A DNA stretch of 10,974 nt, from positions 1-10,974 of the forward strand of contig JACQAW010000484.1 of NCBI GenBank assembly GCA_016194725.1. The letters run 5' to 3'. The notes under the pieces were generated by a model that saw nothing but the letters and a program-made list of their open reading frames with translations, was not told the origin of the DNA and ran no database searches. Of the stretch, positions 1 to 6,727 are shown piece by piece. The stretch comes from Deltaproteobacteria bacterium. Lineage in GTDB: Bacteria > Bdellovibrionota > UBA1018 > UBA923. The stretch's first letter is position 1. Each line of letters begins with the position of its first letter. A program made the position numbers and the translations under genes.

Positions 1-775
1 AGCGGTAATCCCAGCAGCGGCCGCCCGTAGGGCTTTCGGGAATCGAGGTGGTCGTGGCCGCAATGATGGCGCCGGTGTCTTCGAAGATGTGAAGTTTTAA
101 AGCCAAAGCCGAACGAATCACCTCGTTCTGGAATTCGAAGGGAATCGAGCAGTGCTTGGCCCAGAGCTTCCAGTAGTTGGTCGTGCGTTCAAGGTATTCC
201 TCGCAGCCAAATTTGAGCGGCAGTTCGAAGCTGCGCCCATAGCTCAGCACCGAGTAGCGCGTCGCATTCAGCTCGAAGGGTACCTCGCCGGTGATGTAGT
301 TTTCGGGAATGTCGGTGGTCAGGAACAGCGACTGGTTGTCGCCTTCGAACATCAGGCCGGCCCCCGTGGGCACGAGCCTAGGCTTCTGGTTGCCGAAATT
401 GAAGACGGGCCGCGCGCGCATGATGAGCCGTGGGCTGCCCGCCAGGGGTCTTATGATTCGCACCAGCTGCGGGGGGCGAAAGAAGTAATCCTTGAAAAAA
501 AAACGTGGCGCAAAATCGATGATTTCGAACTTGTCGCCGTTGCGCAGCTCGAACCGGGTGCGCACGACGTTGGTGTTGTCGAGGTACCGTTGCGTGGTCG
601 TGAACTCCTCTTCGGGCTGACAGCCCCAGTAGCCGGAGTTTTCGTCGCCCAACAAGCGCGCGAAGATCGCGGGCGAGTCCAGGCGGGGCATGCAGCACCA
701 GACATAGTTGGCTGACTTGTCCAGGAGAGCCGAGATCTGACAGTTGCCGACGAGCGCGAAATCGAGTTGCGTCAT
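1..775 (-). CDS. GH15-family glycoside hydrolase (glucoamylase/trehalase-like), C-terminus off the window
   Basis: I translated this frame by hand from the ATG at 775-773; it stays open for 258 codons to the left edge, so the gene is partial. The start matches the GH15 N-terminus: LDFALVGNCQISALLDK, then YVWCCMPRLDSPAIFARLLG. Next come IIDFAPRF (family usual: DFMP), LVRIIRPLAGSPRL and, at the edge, TTSIPESPTGGRCWDYR, the conserved entry to the (alpha/alpha)6 catalytic barrel. What is visible is the N-terminal beta-sandwich (about residues 1-230) plus the first barrel segment; the catalytic Glu residues lie outside. Family members hydrolyse alpha-glucosidic bonds (glucoamylase, glucodextranase, or trehalase as in mycobacteria). 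The divergent GT20 trehalose-phosphate synthase-like gene favours a trehalose-related role, but that is inference. No signal peptide is seen, so it is probably cytoplasmic. No clear SD precedes the start. Confidence 0.92.
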   Translation of the reverse strand, partial: MTQLDFALVGNCQISALLDKSANYVWCCMPRLDSPAIFARLLGDENSGYWGCQPEEEFTTTQRYLDNTNVVRTRFELRNGDKFEIIDFAPRFFFKDYFFRPPQLVRIIRPLAGSPRLIMRARPVFNFGNQKPRLVPTGAGLMFEGDNQSLFLTTDIPENYITGEVPFELNATRYSVLSYGRSFELPLKFGCEEYLERTTNYWKLWAKHCSIPFEFQNEVIRSALALKLHIFEDTGAIIAATTTSIPESPTGGRCWDYR

Positions 776-898
776 GTTAATCGGCAGTTTAATTCCCAAA
801 TCAAAACAAACAAGGACGGGTGGGTAAATGGGGGTTACAACAATTCCTTCGCTCGTTCTTCAATTGTTTTAATTGGATACGCTGACATATTCCGGAAC
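776..898. promoter_or_regulatory. Divergent intergenic promoter region between GH15 and GT20 genes
   Basis: This is a 123-base, AT-rich gap between divergent genes, so both promoters should lie here. On the plus strand TTGTTT (864-869) and CATATT (886-891) are 16 bases apart; if used, transcription would begin within a few bases of the ATG at 899, giving a nearly leaderless mRNA, consistent with the lack of an SD. CAATT (861-865) and AATTG (871-875) form a small inverted repeat across the proposed -35 that could be an operator. On the minus strand TTGTTT-like boxes lie around 805-815, without a convincing -10. The boxes are weak matches judged by eye. Confidence 0.4.
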
Positions 899-3184
899 AT
901 GAGAAAGTCGTACCGGCTTATATTTGTCCTTGTACTGCTGGTCGCGGCCGCGGCCGGAGCCATTCAATCTCATCTTGAGCGCAACCGGGCCATGGCTGAG
1001 CTGCGCCAGCGGCTGCTGTCAGTGGGGCTGGGGCTGCGCGAAGCCGTGGCGGTGAATCTGATTACGGGGCGCACTGACAAGCTGGCGCGCACCTTGCGCG
1101 AGTTCGGCGAGCACGAGCCCGCGGCAGGAGCCGTGGTGTGTTCCGAAGGGCACACGATCGCCATTGATTCCCGGGCGCGCCCCTGGTTTGCCATGTGCAA
1201 CGATGGGACGGTCTTGACGGCCGAGGCCACGGGTATCAGCCAGTCCAGCGACCGGCAGCTGAACGGCGCGGACTATCTCATGTTGGTTCAGCGTATCGAG
1301 GCTGATGGCGTGCTGGGCAAGCCGTTTTCGCTTTTACTCGTGCGCTCGATGGCCGAAGTGGACGACAGCGCGCGCGCGGCTTTTTTTCGGGCCATGCTGA
1401 CCGCGCTGGGCGGCGCGCTCGTGGCCATTGTTCTGATACAGCTGTTCAGCCGTTGGCTGCTGCGCAGGTCTCTGCGCTATCTGGTAAATTGGACGCGCAA
1501 TATCTTCCACGGCCAGGGGCTCGGGCCATTGGGCACGATCATGCGCAGCCCCGACCATCGCTTGCCGCCTGAATTTCGCGAGCTCACCCGCGAGCTTGGC
1601 AGCGTGGCCTTGCGCATGCGGCACGAGCGGCTGCGCCTGGCCTGGGGCACCGACGAGCGGCAGGCGCTATTAGGCACCGATCGTGTCCATGGCAACGACC
1701 CTGAGCAGGTTGCCGGCTTTGAGAAGGCGGCGGGTGCCGGCATTAACGCGGGCGACACGGTTCAAAACGTGCTTAAGAACAGGCGCCTGGTCGTCGTGGC
1801 CAACCGGGAGCCATACGTCCATGAGCGAAAAGACGGCCACATCCGCGTGGTTCGGCCGGCCAGCGGCGTGGTCAGCGCGCTCGAGCCCATCATGCGAATG
1901 TGCGGAGGTGGAATCTGGGTGGCGCACGGCAGCGGCAGCGCCGATCATGACGTGGTCGACGCCAACGACGAAGTGCGAGTGCCACCCGAAAATCCCACGT
2001 ATACCATTCGCCGCGTTTGGCTCACCCGCGAAGAAGAGGACGGCTACTATTATGGCTTCGCCAACGAGGGGCTCTGGCCGCTCTGTCACCTGGCCTACAC
2101 GCGCCCCACGTTTCGACTTTCGGACTGGGAGATGTACAAGAGCGTGAATCAGAAGTTTTCCGAAACCACCTTGCGCCGCCTGGATGCGGCCAACGCGGTC
2201 ATACTGGTGCAGGACTACCATTATGCGCTGTTGCCCCGGCTTTTGCGCGAAAGCGCCCCTCTGGCTTCGATCGAGCTGTTCTGGCACATCCCCTGGCCCA
2301 ATCCCGAGGCTTTTGGAATCTGTCCGCAGTACAAGGAGCTGCTCGAGGGCATGCTGGGCGCGGATGTGGTGGGGTTCCACACCCAGTTTCACTGCAATAA
2401 CTTTCTCGAGACCTGCGACCGTTATCTGGAATGCCGGGTGGACTGGGAGCGGTTTTCGGTAACCGTGGGCAACCGCGAGACTCTGGTGCGTTCGTATCCG
2501 ATCAGCATCGCCACCGAGCCGGTGCGGCGCCTGACCCCTTTGCGGCGCGCCGAGCTGAAGAGCCGCTATGGCATCACCACCGAGTTCGTCGCTCTGGGCG
2601 TGGACCGCCTGGATTATACCAAGGGACTGGTCGAGCGCATGGCGGGCATCGAGCGGTTCCTGGAAAAGTATCCTCAGTACATCGGAAAGTTTTCTTTTGT
2701 CGAAATGGGAACGCCCAGCCGCACGAACATCCCAAGTTACCGCGCCTTGATTACCGAAGTCGAACAGGCCATCGAGCGAGTGAATAACCGTTTTGGCTTT
2801 GAAGGCTATCGGCCCATCGTGCTGCTCAAAGGGCATTTCGACTGGAACGAGGTGGCTGATTTTTACCAGCTGGGGCTGGTGTGCCTGGTAACCTCGTTGC
2901 ATGACGGCATGAACCTGGTGGCCAAGGAGTACGTCTGGTCGCAGGACTCCGAGCAAGGCGCGCTGATCTTGAGTAGATTCACGGGCGCCGCGCGCGAGCT
3001 GGCCGAGGCGTTGATCGTGAATCCGTATTCGAGCGAGGAAATTGCCGACGCGCTGTTCGAGGCCTTGAATCAGAGCCCCGACGAGCGCCGCGACCGCATG
3101 CGCAGGATGAAAGAGCAGGTGCAGGGCCACAATGCTTTTCACTGGGCCACCGATTTGCTTGCCGGGGTGAGCTCCAGGGCATAA
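899..3184 (+). CDS. Membrane-anchored GT20 glycosyltransferase (trehalose-6-phosphate synthase-like)
   Basis: The GT20 domain (about residues 296-757 of 761) normally joins glucose from a nucleotide sugar to glucose-6-phosphate. OtsA-type catalytic residues are visible: R303 (VVVANREPY), D439 (QDYH), H463 (HIPWP), R570 and K575 (VDRLDYTKG), D669 and E677 (HDGMNLVAKEY). The OtsA loop WFGWSG reads IWVAHGSGSAD here, with His for the substrate-contacting Trp, as I recall for a bacterial GT20 subgroup, so the acceptor may differ. The N-terminus is unusual: a transmembrane helix (4-23), an outside loop of about 137 residues with two Cys (C81, C100), a second helix (165-185), then a HAMP-like linker with basic and amphipathic stretches. 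OtsA of E. coli (about 474 residues) lacks all this. I chose ATG 899 because it starts a clean membrane anchor; an in-frame TTG at 767 would overlap the divergent gene. No otsB is in the window. Confidence 0.9.
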   Translation: MRKSYRLIFVLVLLVAAAAGAIQSHLERNRAMAELRQRLLSVGLGLREAVAVNLITGRTDKLARTLREFGEHEPAAGAVVCSEGHTIAIDSRARPWFAMCNDGTVLTAEATGISQSSDRQLNGADYLMLVQRIEADGVLGKPFSLLLVRSMAEVDDSARAAFFRAMLTALGGALVAIVLIQLFSRWLLRRSLRYLVNWTRNIFHGQGLGPLGTIMRSPDHRLPPEFRELTRELGSVALRMRHERLRLAWGTDERQALLGTDRVHGNDPEQVAGFEKAAGAGINAGDTVQNVLKNRRLVVVANREPYVHERKDGHIRVVRPASGVVSALEPIMRMCGGGIWVAHGSGSADHDVVDANDEVRVPPENPTYTIRRVWLTREEEDGYYYGFANEGLWPLCHLAYTRPTFRLSDWEMYKSVNQKFSETTLRRLDAANAVILVQDYHYALLPRLLRESAPLASIELFWHIPWPNPEAFGICPQYKELLEGMLGADVVGFHTQFHCNNFLETCDRYLECRVDWERFSVTVGNRETLVRSYPISIATEPVRRLTPLRRAELKSRYGITTEFVALGVDRLDYTKGLVERMAGIERFLEKYPQYIGKFSFVEMGTPSRTNIPSYRALITEVEQAIERVNNRFGFEGYRPIVLLKGHFDWNEVADFYQLGLVCLVTSLHDGMNLVAKEYVWSQDSEQGALILSRFTGAARELAEALIVNPYSSEEIADALFEALNQSPDERRDRMRRMKEQVQGHNAFHWATDLLAGVSSRA

Positions 3185-3193
3185 AATCGCGGT

Positions 3194-3201
3194 GGGAGGA
3201 G
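3194..3201 (+). promoter_or_regulatory. Ribosome binding site that sets the GTG start of the GAF-GGDEF gene
   Basis: GGGAGGAG lies 7 bases before the GTG at 3209, inside the 24-base gap after the GT20 stop codon. It supports the GTG start and suggests translation from a shared mRNA. Confidence 0.8.
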
Positions 3202-3208
3202 CCACGCC

Positions 3209-4378
3209 GTGATTCGGGTACTCAATAACAAACGCCTGCTGCCGTTTCTGGCGCGCCACATGCAAATGGTTCCCCAGGAACCCGAGCTCAGGCTCGACAC
3301 TTTTTTACGGCTGGCCCTGGCCAAGGCTGACGAGTTCGTGCCGTCCGAGTCGGGGTCGATATTTCTCGATGACCCCGCGATCAAGATGCTTCAAGGCTCG
3401 ACGCTCGAGCCCATGCAGCTTGCGGCGGTAGCGGCCTTTGGGTCCAAGTCGGGAAATCTTCTGGGCAAAAGAATTTCGGTGGGTCGGGGAATCGTAGGCC
3501 GCGTTTACACCAGCGGTCAGGCCTGCTACAGCCGCGATGTGCGAAAAGACCCGCATTTCGCCGCCGAATTCGACAAGATGACGGGCAACCAGACGCGCTC
3601 GGTGCTTTGCGTGCCCATTCAAATTCGCGAAAGCACCATTGGCGTGCTCGAGCTGATCAACAAGAAGGGGCGCAAACCGTACACCCCCGCCGACTTTGAT
3701 CTGCTGAAAATTTTCGCTGACTATATTTCGGCTTCGATTCAGAATTTCCTGGATGCCAAGCGCAACGCTGAACGCGCCAAGCGCGACAATCTGACGGGCC
3801 TGTTCAACGATCGCCAGCTTTTCGACGTCATGAATTACGAGGTTCTGCGGGCCTGGCGCCGGGGGTTGAATCTCGGACTTCTTTTTCTTGATCTTGATGG
3901 CTTCAAAGAGGTCAACGACGAGCACGGGCACCTGGCCGGCAGCCGCGTCTTGATGGAGGTGGCCGAGGTGCTTCGCCAGACCGTGCGGCAGCTCCGCGCC
4001 GAGCTGGCGCGCTACGGCGGCGATGAGTATGTCGTGGTGCTGCCTGGTGCAGGCCTTGCCGAATCCGTCGAGGTCGCCGATCGCATTCGACGCGCGGTGG
4101 AACGCACCATTTTTCTTTCCCAGGCCACTGACGACGTGGCAGCGCTTCAGATCTCCGACCAGATCACGACCAGTATTGGCGTGGCGTGTCTTAAAGAAAA
4201 CGTGGGCTCGGCTATTCGGGGCGCAAATGGGCGGGTGAGGGCGTCGCGGGCGGTGTCCTTGCTCATCAAGGCGGCTGACGCGGCCATGTACCGTGCCAAG
4301 CGCGCTGGAAAAAATCAGGTGGTTGTCGCGCAGGGCAAAACGGCCGGAGTCGCTGCAAGTTCCGATATCACGCAGTGA
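3209..4378 (+). CDS. GAF-GGDEF nucleotide cyclase, probable Hypr-type (3',3'-cGAMP) synthase
   Basis: This 389-residue soluble protein has a GAF sensor domain (about 25-185: GIVGRVYTSGQ, SVLCVPI, GVLELINKKG), a short helical linker, then a GGDEF catalytic domain (about 190-380). Metal and phosphate features are intact: D228 and D230 (LDLDGFK), N236-D237, GHLAG, signature G270-G271-D272-E273-Y274, TTSIGVA and AADAAMYRAKRAGKN. The residue equivalent to PleD D344, which recognises guanine, is Ser245 (GHLAGS). In the Hypr subclass, first defined in Geobacter GacA with relatives in Bdellovibrio and Myxococcus, this Ser lets the enzyme take ATP and form cyclic AMP-GMP. The RxxD inhibitory site before the signature is absent (QLRA at the aligned place), so product inhibition there is unlikely. 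The GAF end has a partial cyclic-nucleotide NKxnFx3DE pattern (NK, then YTPADF). It is the second gene after the GT20 gene. The nucleotide cyclase call is secure; the cGAMP product is inference. Confidence 0.92.
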   Translation: MIRVLNNKRLLPFLARHMQMVPQEPELRLDTFLRLALAKADEFVPSESGSIFLDDPAIKMLQGSTLEPMQLAAVAAFGSKSGNLLGKRISVGRGIVGRVYTSGQACYSRDVRKDPHFAAEFDKMTGNQTRSVLCVPIQIRESTIGVLELINKKGRKPYTPADFDLLKIFADYISASIQNFLDAKRNAERAKRDNLTGLFNDRQLFDVMNYEVLRAWRRGLNLGLLFLDLDGFKEVNDEHGHLAGSRVLMEVAEVLRQTVRQLRAELARYGGDEYVVVLPGAGLAESVEVADRIRRAVERTIFLSQATDDVAALQISDQITTSIGVACLKENVGSAIRGANGRVRASRAVSLLIKAADAAMYRAKRAGKNQVVVAQGKTAGVAASSDITQ

Positions 4379-4383
4379 ACCCT

Positions 4384-4411
4384 TTGCAAGGGCGAGCTGA
4401 TTCGGTATGAG
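4384..4411 (+). promoter_or_regulatory. Possible promoter for the M20 peptidase gene
   Basis: TTGCAA (4384-4389) and TATGAG (4406-4411) are 16 bases apart in the 62-base gap before the M20 start. Transcription would begin near 4418, making the upstream in-frame GTG (4411) untranslatable and favouring ATG 4441. The match to a housekeeping promoter is modest, and read-through from the GT20/GGDEF pair is equally possible. Confidence 0.3.
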
Positions 4412-4440
4412 TGGCCTTTCACCTCCAAAAGGGGCACGTC

Positions 4441-5829
4441 ATGGCTGTTCAAAAAGCTCTGGGTCGTTTTCAGGAACGCAAAGACGTTCATCTCGACGAT
4501 CTCAAAAACCTCGTGCGCATTCCCAGCGTGAGCTTTGAGGGCTTTCCAGCCGAGACCGTGCGCCAGTCCGCCGAAGCAGTAGCGCAGCTGATGCGGGAAC
4601 GCGGACTCGAGAATGTCGAAATTCTCGAGCTTGCCGGTGCGCACCCCTATGTCTATGCCGACTGGCTGCACGCTCCGGGCAAGCCAACCCTGCTTCTGTA
4701 CGCCCATCATGACGTTCAGCCACCGGGGAATATCGAGTTGTGGAAGACGTCGCCATTTGAGCCGACCGAAAAAAACGGGCGGCTCTAAGGACGCGGCACG
4801 GCCGACGACAAAGCCGGAGTGATCGTGCACACCGCGGCCATCGCGAGTTACCTGGAATCGGTGGGCAAGCTTCCCGTGAACGTAAAGCTCATCATCGAAG
4901 GTGAAGAGGAATGCGGTTCCTCGCACCTGCCGCAGTTTTTGGAAAAGTATAAGAGCAAGCTCATGGCCGATGCCATGGTGCTGACCGACACGCAGAACTA
5001 CGACGAAGGCCTGCCGGCCCTGACCGTATCGCTGCGCGGGCTGGTGGCCTTCGAAATCACGGTGCGCGCGCATCAGCATTCCATGCATTCGGGAATGTGG
5101 GGCGGTCCCGTCCCCGATCCGGTCATGGCGCTGGCAAAAATGCTTTCGACTCTCGCCGACACTCAAGGGCGACTTGCCGTTCCGGGCATCTGGGACGAAG
5201 TGCGCCCGGTAACCGCCAAAGAACAAGCTGCGATGGGCGAGCTGCCGTTCGATCTCATGGAGTTTCGCCGACAGGCGGCCCTGCTGCCGCACACGCATTT
5301 GAATCCGGGGCGCGACGGCGTCGTGAGTCCGCTGGCCCAGATGTGGCGCGAGCCCAGTGTCGCCATCAATGCCATTCAGGCAAGTAGCCGCAAGGGCGCG
5401 GCCAACATCATCTGCGACTCCGCCTGGGCCAAGGTGGGAATTCGCATCGTGCCTGACATGGATCCCGCGCGCACGTTGCGGCTGGTGACCGAGCATCTGG
5501 GTCGCATCGCGCCCTGGGGGGTGGAAGTCACGATCGAAGCCGACGCTGGCACCCGGGCCTGGGGCACGATAGCTTCGGGCAAGACCTTCGAGCTGGCCAT
5601 GACTGCGCTGGAAAAAGGTTACGGACGCAAGCCGGTGCTCATGGGCTGCGGGGGAACGATTCCCTTTGTCGAGCCGCTGTCGAACGCGCTGGGCGGAGTG
5701 CCCGCTATTTTGATCGGAGTCGAAGACCCGTTCACCAACGCCCATTCGGAAAACGAGAGCATGCATCTGGCTGACTTCGACAAGGCGATCAAGAGCATGA
5801 TTCACTTCTATGCTGCGCTTGGAGGCTGA
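4441..5829 (+). pseudogene. M20-family dipeptidase/metallopeptidase interrupted by one in-frame TAA
   Basis: The two open stretches, 4441-4788 and 4789-5829, are in the same frame, and together encode a protein of about 462 residues, normal for M20 dipeptidases (ArgE/DapE/CPG2 superfamily, PepV/CNDP-like), which use two zinc ions to cleave small peptides. All expected residues occur in order: H89 and D91 (LLYAHHDVQPPG), D123 (RGTADDKAG), E155-E156 (EGEEECGS), D183 (LTDTQ) and H435 (NAHSENE). A dimerisation domain sits in the middle (about 200-320). Codon 116 is TAA in NGRL-stop-GRGTADDK, where the family has Tyr (TAT or TAC), so one base change explains it. ATG 4441 is preceded by AAGGGG at a 6-base spacing. 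The downstream half could restart at GTG 4819 but would lack the HxD motif, and no good SD precedes it. The rest looks undamaged, so the mutation is very recent or a sequencing error. Confidence 0.88.
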
Positions 5830-6224
5830 GCCTGACTTCTCCGCGGATTTCACCGCAGTCAACGGTTCGTCGGCTATCAGCGCCGAATTCGCCAACCTGC
5901 CCGAGGGCAATTTTGTGAAGTGCCACGCGATTGCGAAACAGCCGCCACAGCAATACGGCATTGGCGGCAAGAAATAGAATCCATAAACTCAGATTGATTT
6001 TCGTTGGTTCTGATGAGTATACCCTGTGACCCGTGACCGGTTATCGGTAACTGAGCCGGTCCCTGGCCCTTTACCTGAACCCGGCCCGGAAGCCCTATCC
6101 TGCGTGCCAAAACGGCGATCCTTGCCGCGGGGGGTGTGTCACAAAGACACACTGCCGCACTGCGATAGAAAGTCCTACAATAGAGGGCAAGATAGCAGGC
6201 AGTACGTGCGGGAGGTTTTTTTCG
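5830..6224. other. 395-base intergenic region with hairpins, repeats and at least one promoter
   Basis: No convincing gene was found on either strand. GCGG/CCGC after the M20 stop (about 5840-5855) is a weak hairpin without a T run. TTGATT (5994-5999) and TATACC (6018-6023) are 18 bases apart and could be a rightward promoter. GTGACC occurs twice, one base apart (6026-6031 and 6033-6038), and ACCGG-TTA (6036-6043) can pair with TAA (6048-6050) and CCGGT (6056-6060). A strong palindrome and promoter at 6134-6181 are listed separately. The amount of structure suggests a regulated leader or a small RNA, but no known riboswitch fold is recognised. Confidence 0.5.
6134..6181 (+). promoter_or_regulatory. 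Palindromic operator plus promoter for the small exported protein gene
   Basis: GTGTGTC (6134-6140) and GACACAC (6146-6152) form a perfect 7-base inverted repeat around ACAAA, flanked by GCGG (6127-6130) and CCGC (6155-6158). A good -10 box, TACAAT (6176-6181), follows, but the sequence at the -35 position (TGCCGC) is poor. The palindrome centre (6143) lies about 45 bases before the expected start near 6188, the geometry of an activator site replacing a weak -35. TGTGTC-N5-GACACA loosely resembles CRP/FNR-family sites. It could also act as an RNA hairpin if transcription starts further upstream. Confidence 0.5.
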
Positions 6225-6668
6225 ATGTCCAATCCAAAAAGCATTCTGGCTTTGGCAATGGCTCTGGGTTTTTTCGGTCTCCTGGGTGCGCAAGCCCATG
6301 GTAACGACGTCACCGGAGACGCCGATGCGCCACAGGCAAAACATACGGCTAAAAAGGCGGTTAAACTCAAAGCCGCCAGCCGTGGCCTGGCCAGTCTTTC
6401 AGCCAAATCAACGGCGCAGATGGGGCAAGGCGAGCAGATGCTCTACAGCCTCAAGACGACGTCGCCACGTTTTTTAAAGACCGCCAAGAGCGACAGCAAG
6501 GTCCGCATCGCCGGCGTGTGCCGCGAGGTGACCGGCATGACCTACAACTCAACCGAAAAAGGTTATGGCGACTGCCTGGACGCCAAAACCGAGGGATCCA
6601 GTTCCGTGAACGAGTACTTCGGAAGCGCGCAGCGGCATGCTGGCGTTGGCATACTCGTCGGCAATTGA
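6225..6668 (+). CDS. Small exported protein of unknown function
   Basis: I do not recognise this 147-residue protein. It starts with a classic signal peptide: a short basic N-region (MSNPK), a hydrophobic core (SILALAMALGFFGLLG) and a likely signal peptidase I site after AQA (residues 22-24). No lipobox Cys is present, so it should be soluble in the periplasm or secreted. The mature N-terminus is rich in Lys and Ala (TAKKAVKLKAASRG), then a more structured C-terminal half holds the only two Cys residues (VCREVTG and GDCLDA), which could form a disulfide. The ATG has a strong SD, CGGGAGG, 9 bases upstream. It has its own regulated-looking promoter and lies 59 bases before the RAMA-like gene, with which it may be co-transcribed. 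The codon use looks like its neighbours. Confidence 0.75.
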   Translation: MSNPKSILALAMALGFFGLLGAQAHGNDVTGDADAPQAKHTAKKAVKLKAASRGLASLSAKSTAQMGQGEQMLYSLKTTSPRFLKTAKSDSKVRIAGVCREVTGMTYNSTEKGYGDCLDAKTEGSSSVNEYFGSAQRHAGVGILVGN

Positions 6669-6713
6669 TTCCGCATAATTCCCAAAGCCCGAAAAACCGA
6701 TACATAAGTTAAC

Positions 6714-6720
6714 AAGGAGG
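6714..6720 (+). promoter_or_regulatory. Near-perfect ribosome binding site of the RAMA-like gene
   Basis: AAGGAGG lies 7 bases before the ATG at 6728. It is the strongest SD in the window and predicts high translation of the small downstream protein. Confidence 0.8.
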
Positions 6721-6727
6721 CCCTCGC

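Noticed and set aside
152..715. Rightward open frame of 187 codons opposite the GH15 gene
   Set aside because: The other strand here encodes a clear GH15 N-terminus; the frame is a high-GC antisense shadow with no recognisable domain.
767..898. Upstream TTG start adding 44 residues to the GT20 protein
   Set aside because: It would overlap the divergent GH15 start, uses a rare start with no SD, and puts a polar Asn-rich tail before a clean membrane anchor beginning at ATG 899.
1670..3265. Leftward open frame of 531 codons opposite the GT20 gene
   Set aside because: The GT20 catalytic motifs are on the plus strand; the antisense translation is His/Gln/Ala-rich and matches nothing.
4774..4800. 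Programmed recoding of the M20 stop codon
   Set aside because: The codon is TAA, not TGA or TAG as used by selenocysteine or pyrrolysine, and no special structure was noticed downstream. A mutation or sequencing error is simpler.
4315..5970. Leftward open frame of 551 codons opposite the M20 gene
   Set aside because: Although longer than either half of the interrupted M20 gene, it has no family motifs, whereas the plus strand has all M20 zinc ligands in order.
5789..6041. Leftward frame with a membrane-helix-like stretch (INLSLWILFLAANAVLLWRLF)
   Set aside because: No ATG, GTG or TTG precedes the helix after the upstream stop, and the frame runs into the antisense of the M20 3' end. It may be a remnant, but I cannot support a gene.
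5877..6344. Leftward frame of 155 codons across the intergenic region
   Set aside because: It has odd composition (many Cys, Ser and Arg) and no SD, and it overlaps the signal peptide of the exported protein on the other strand.
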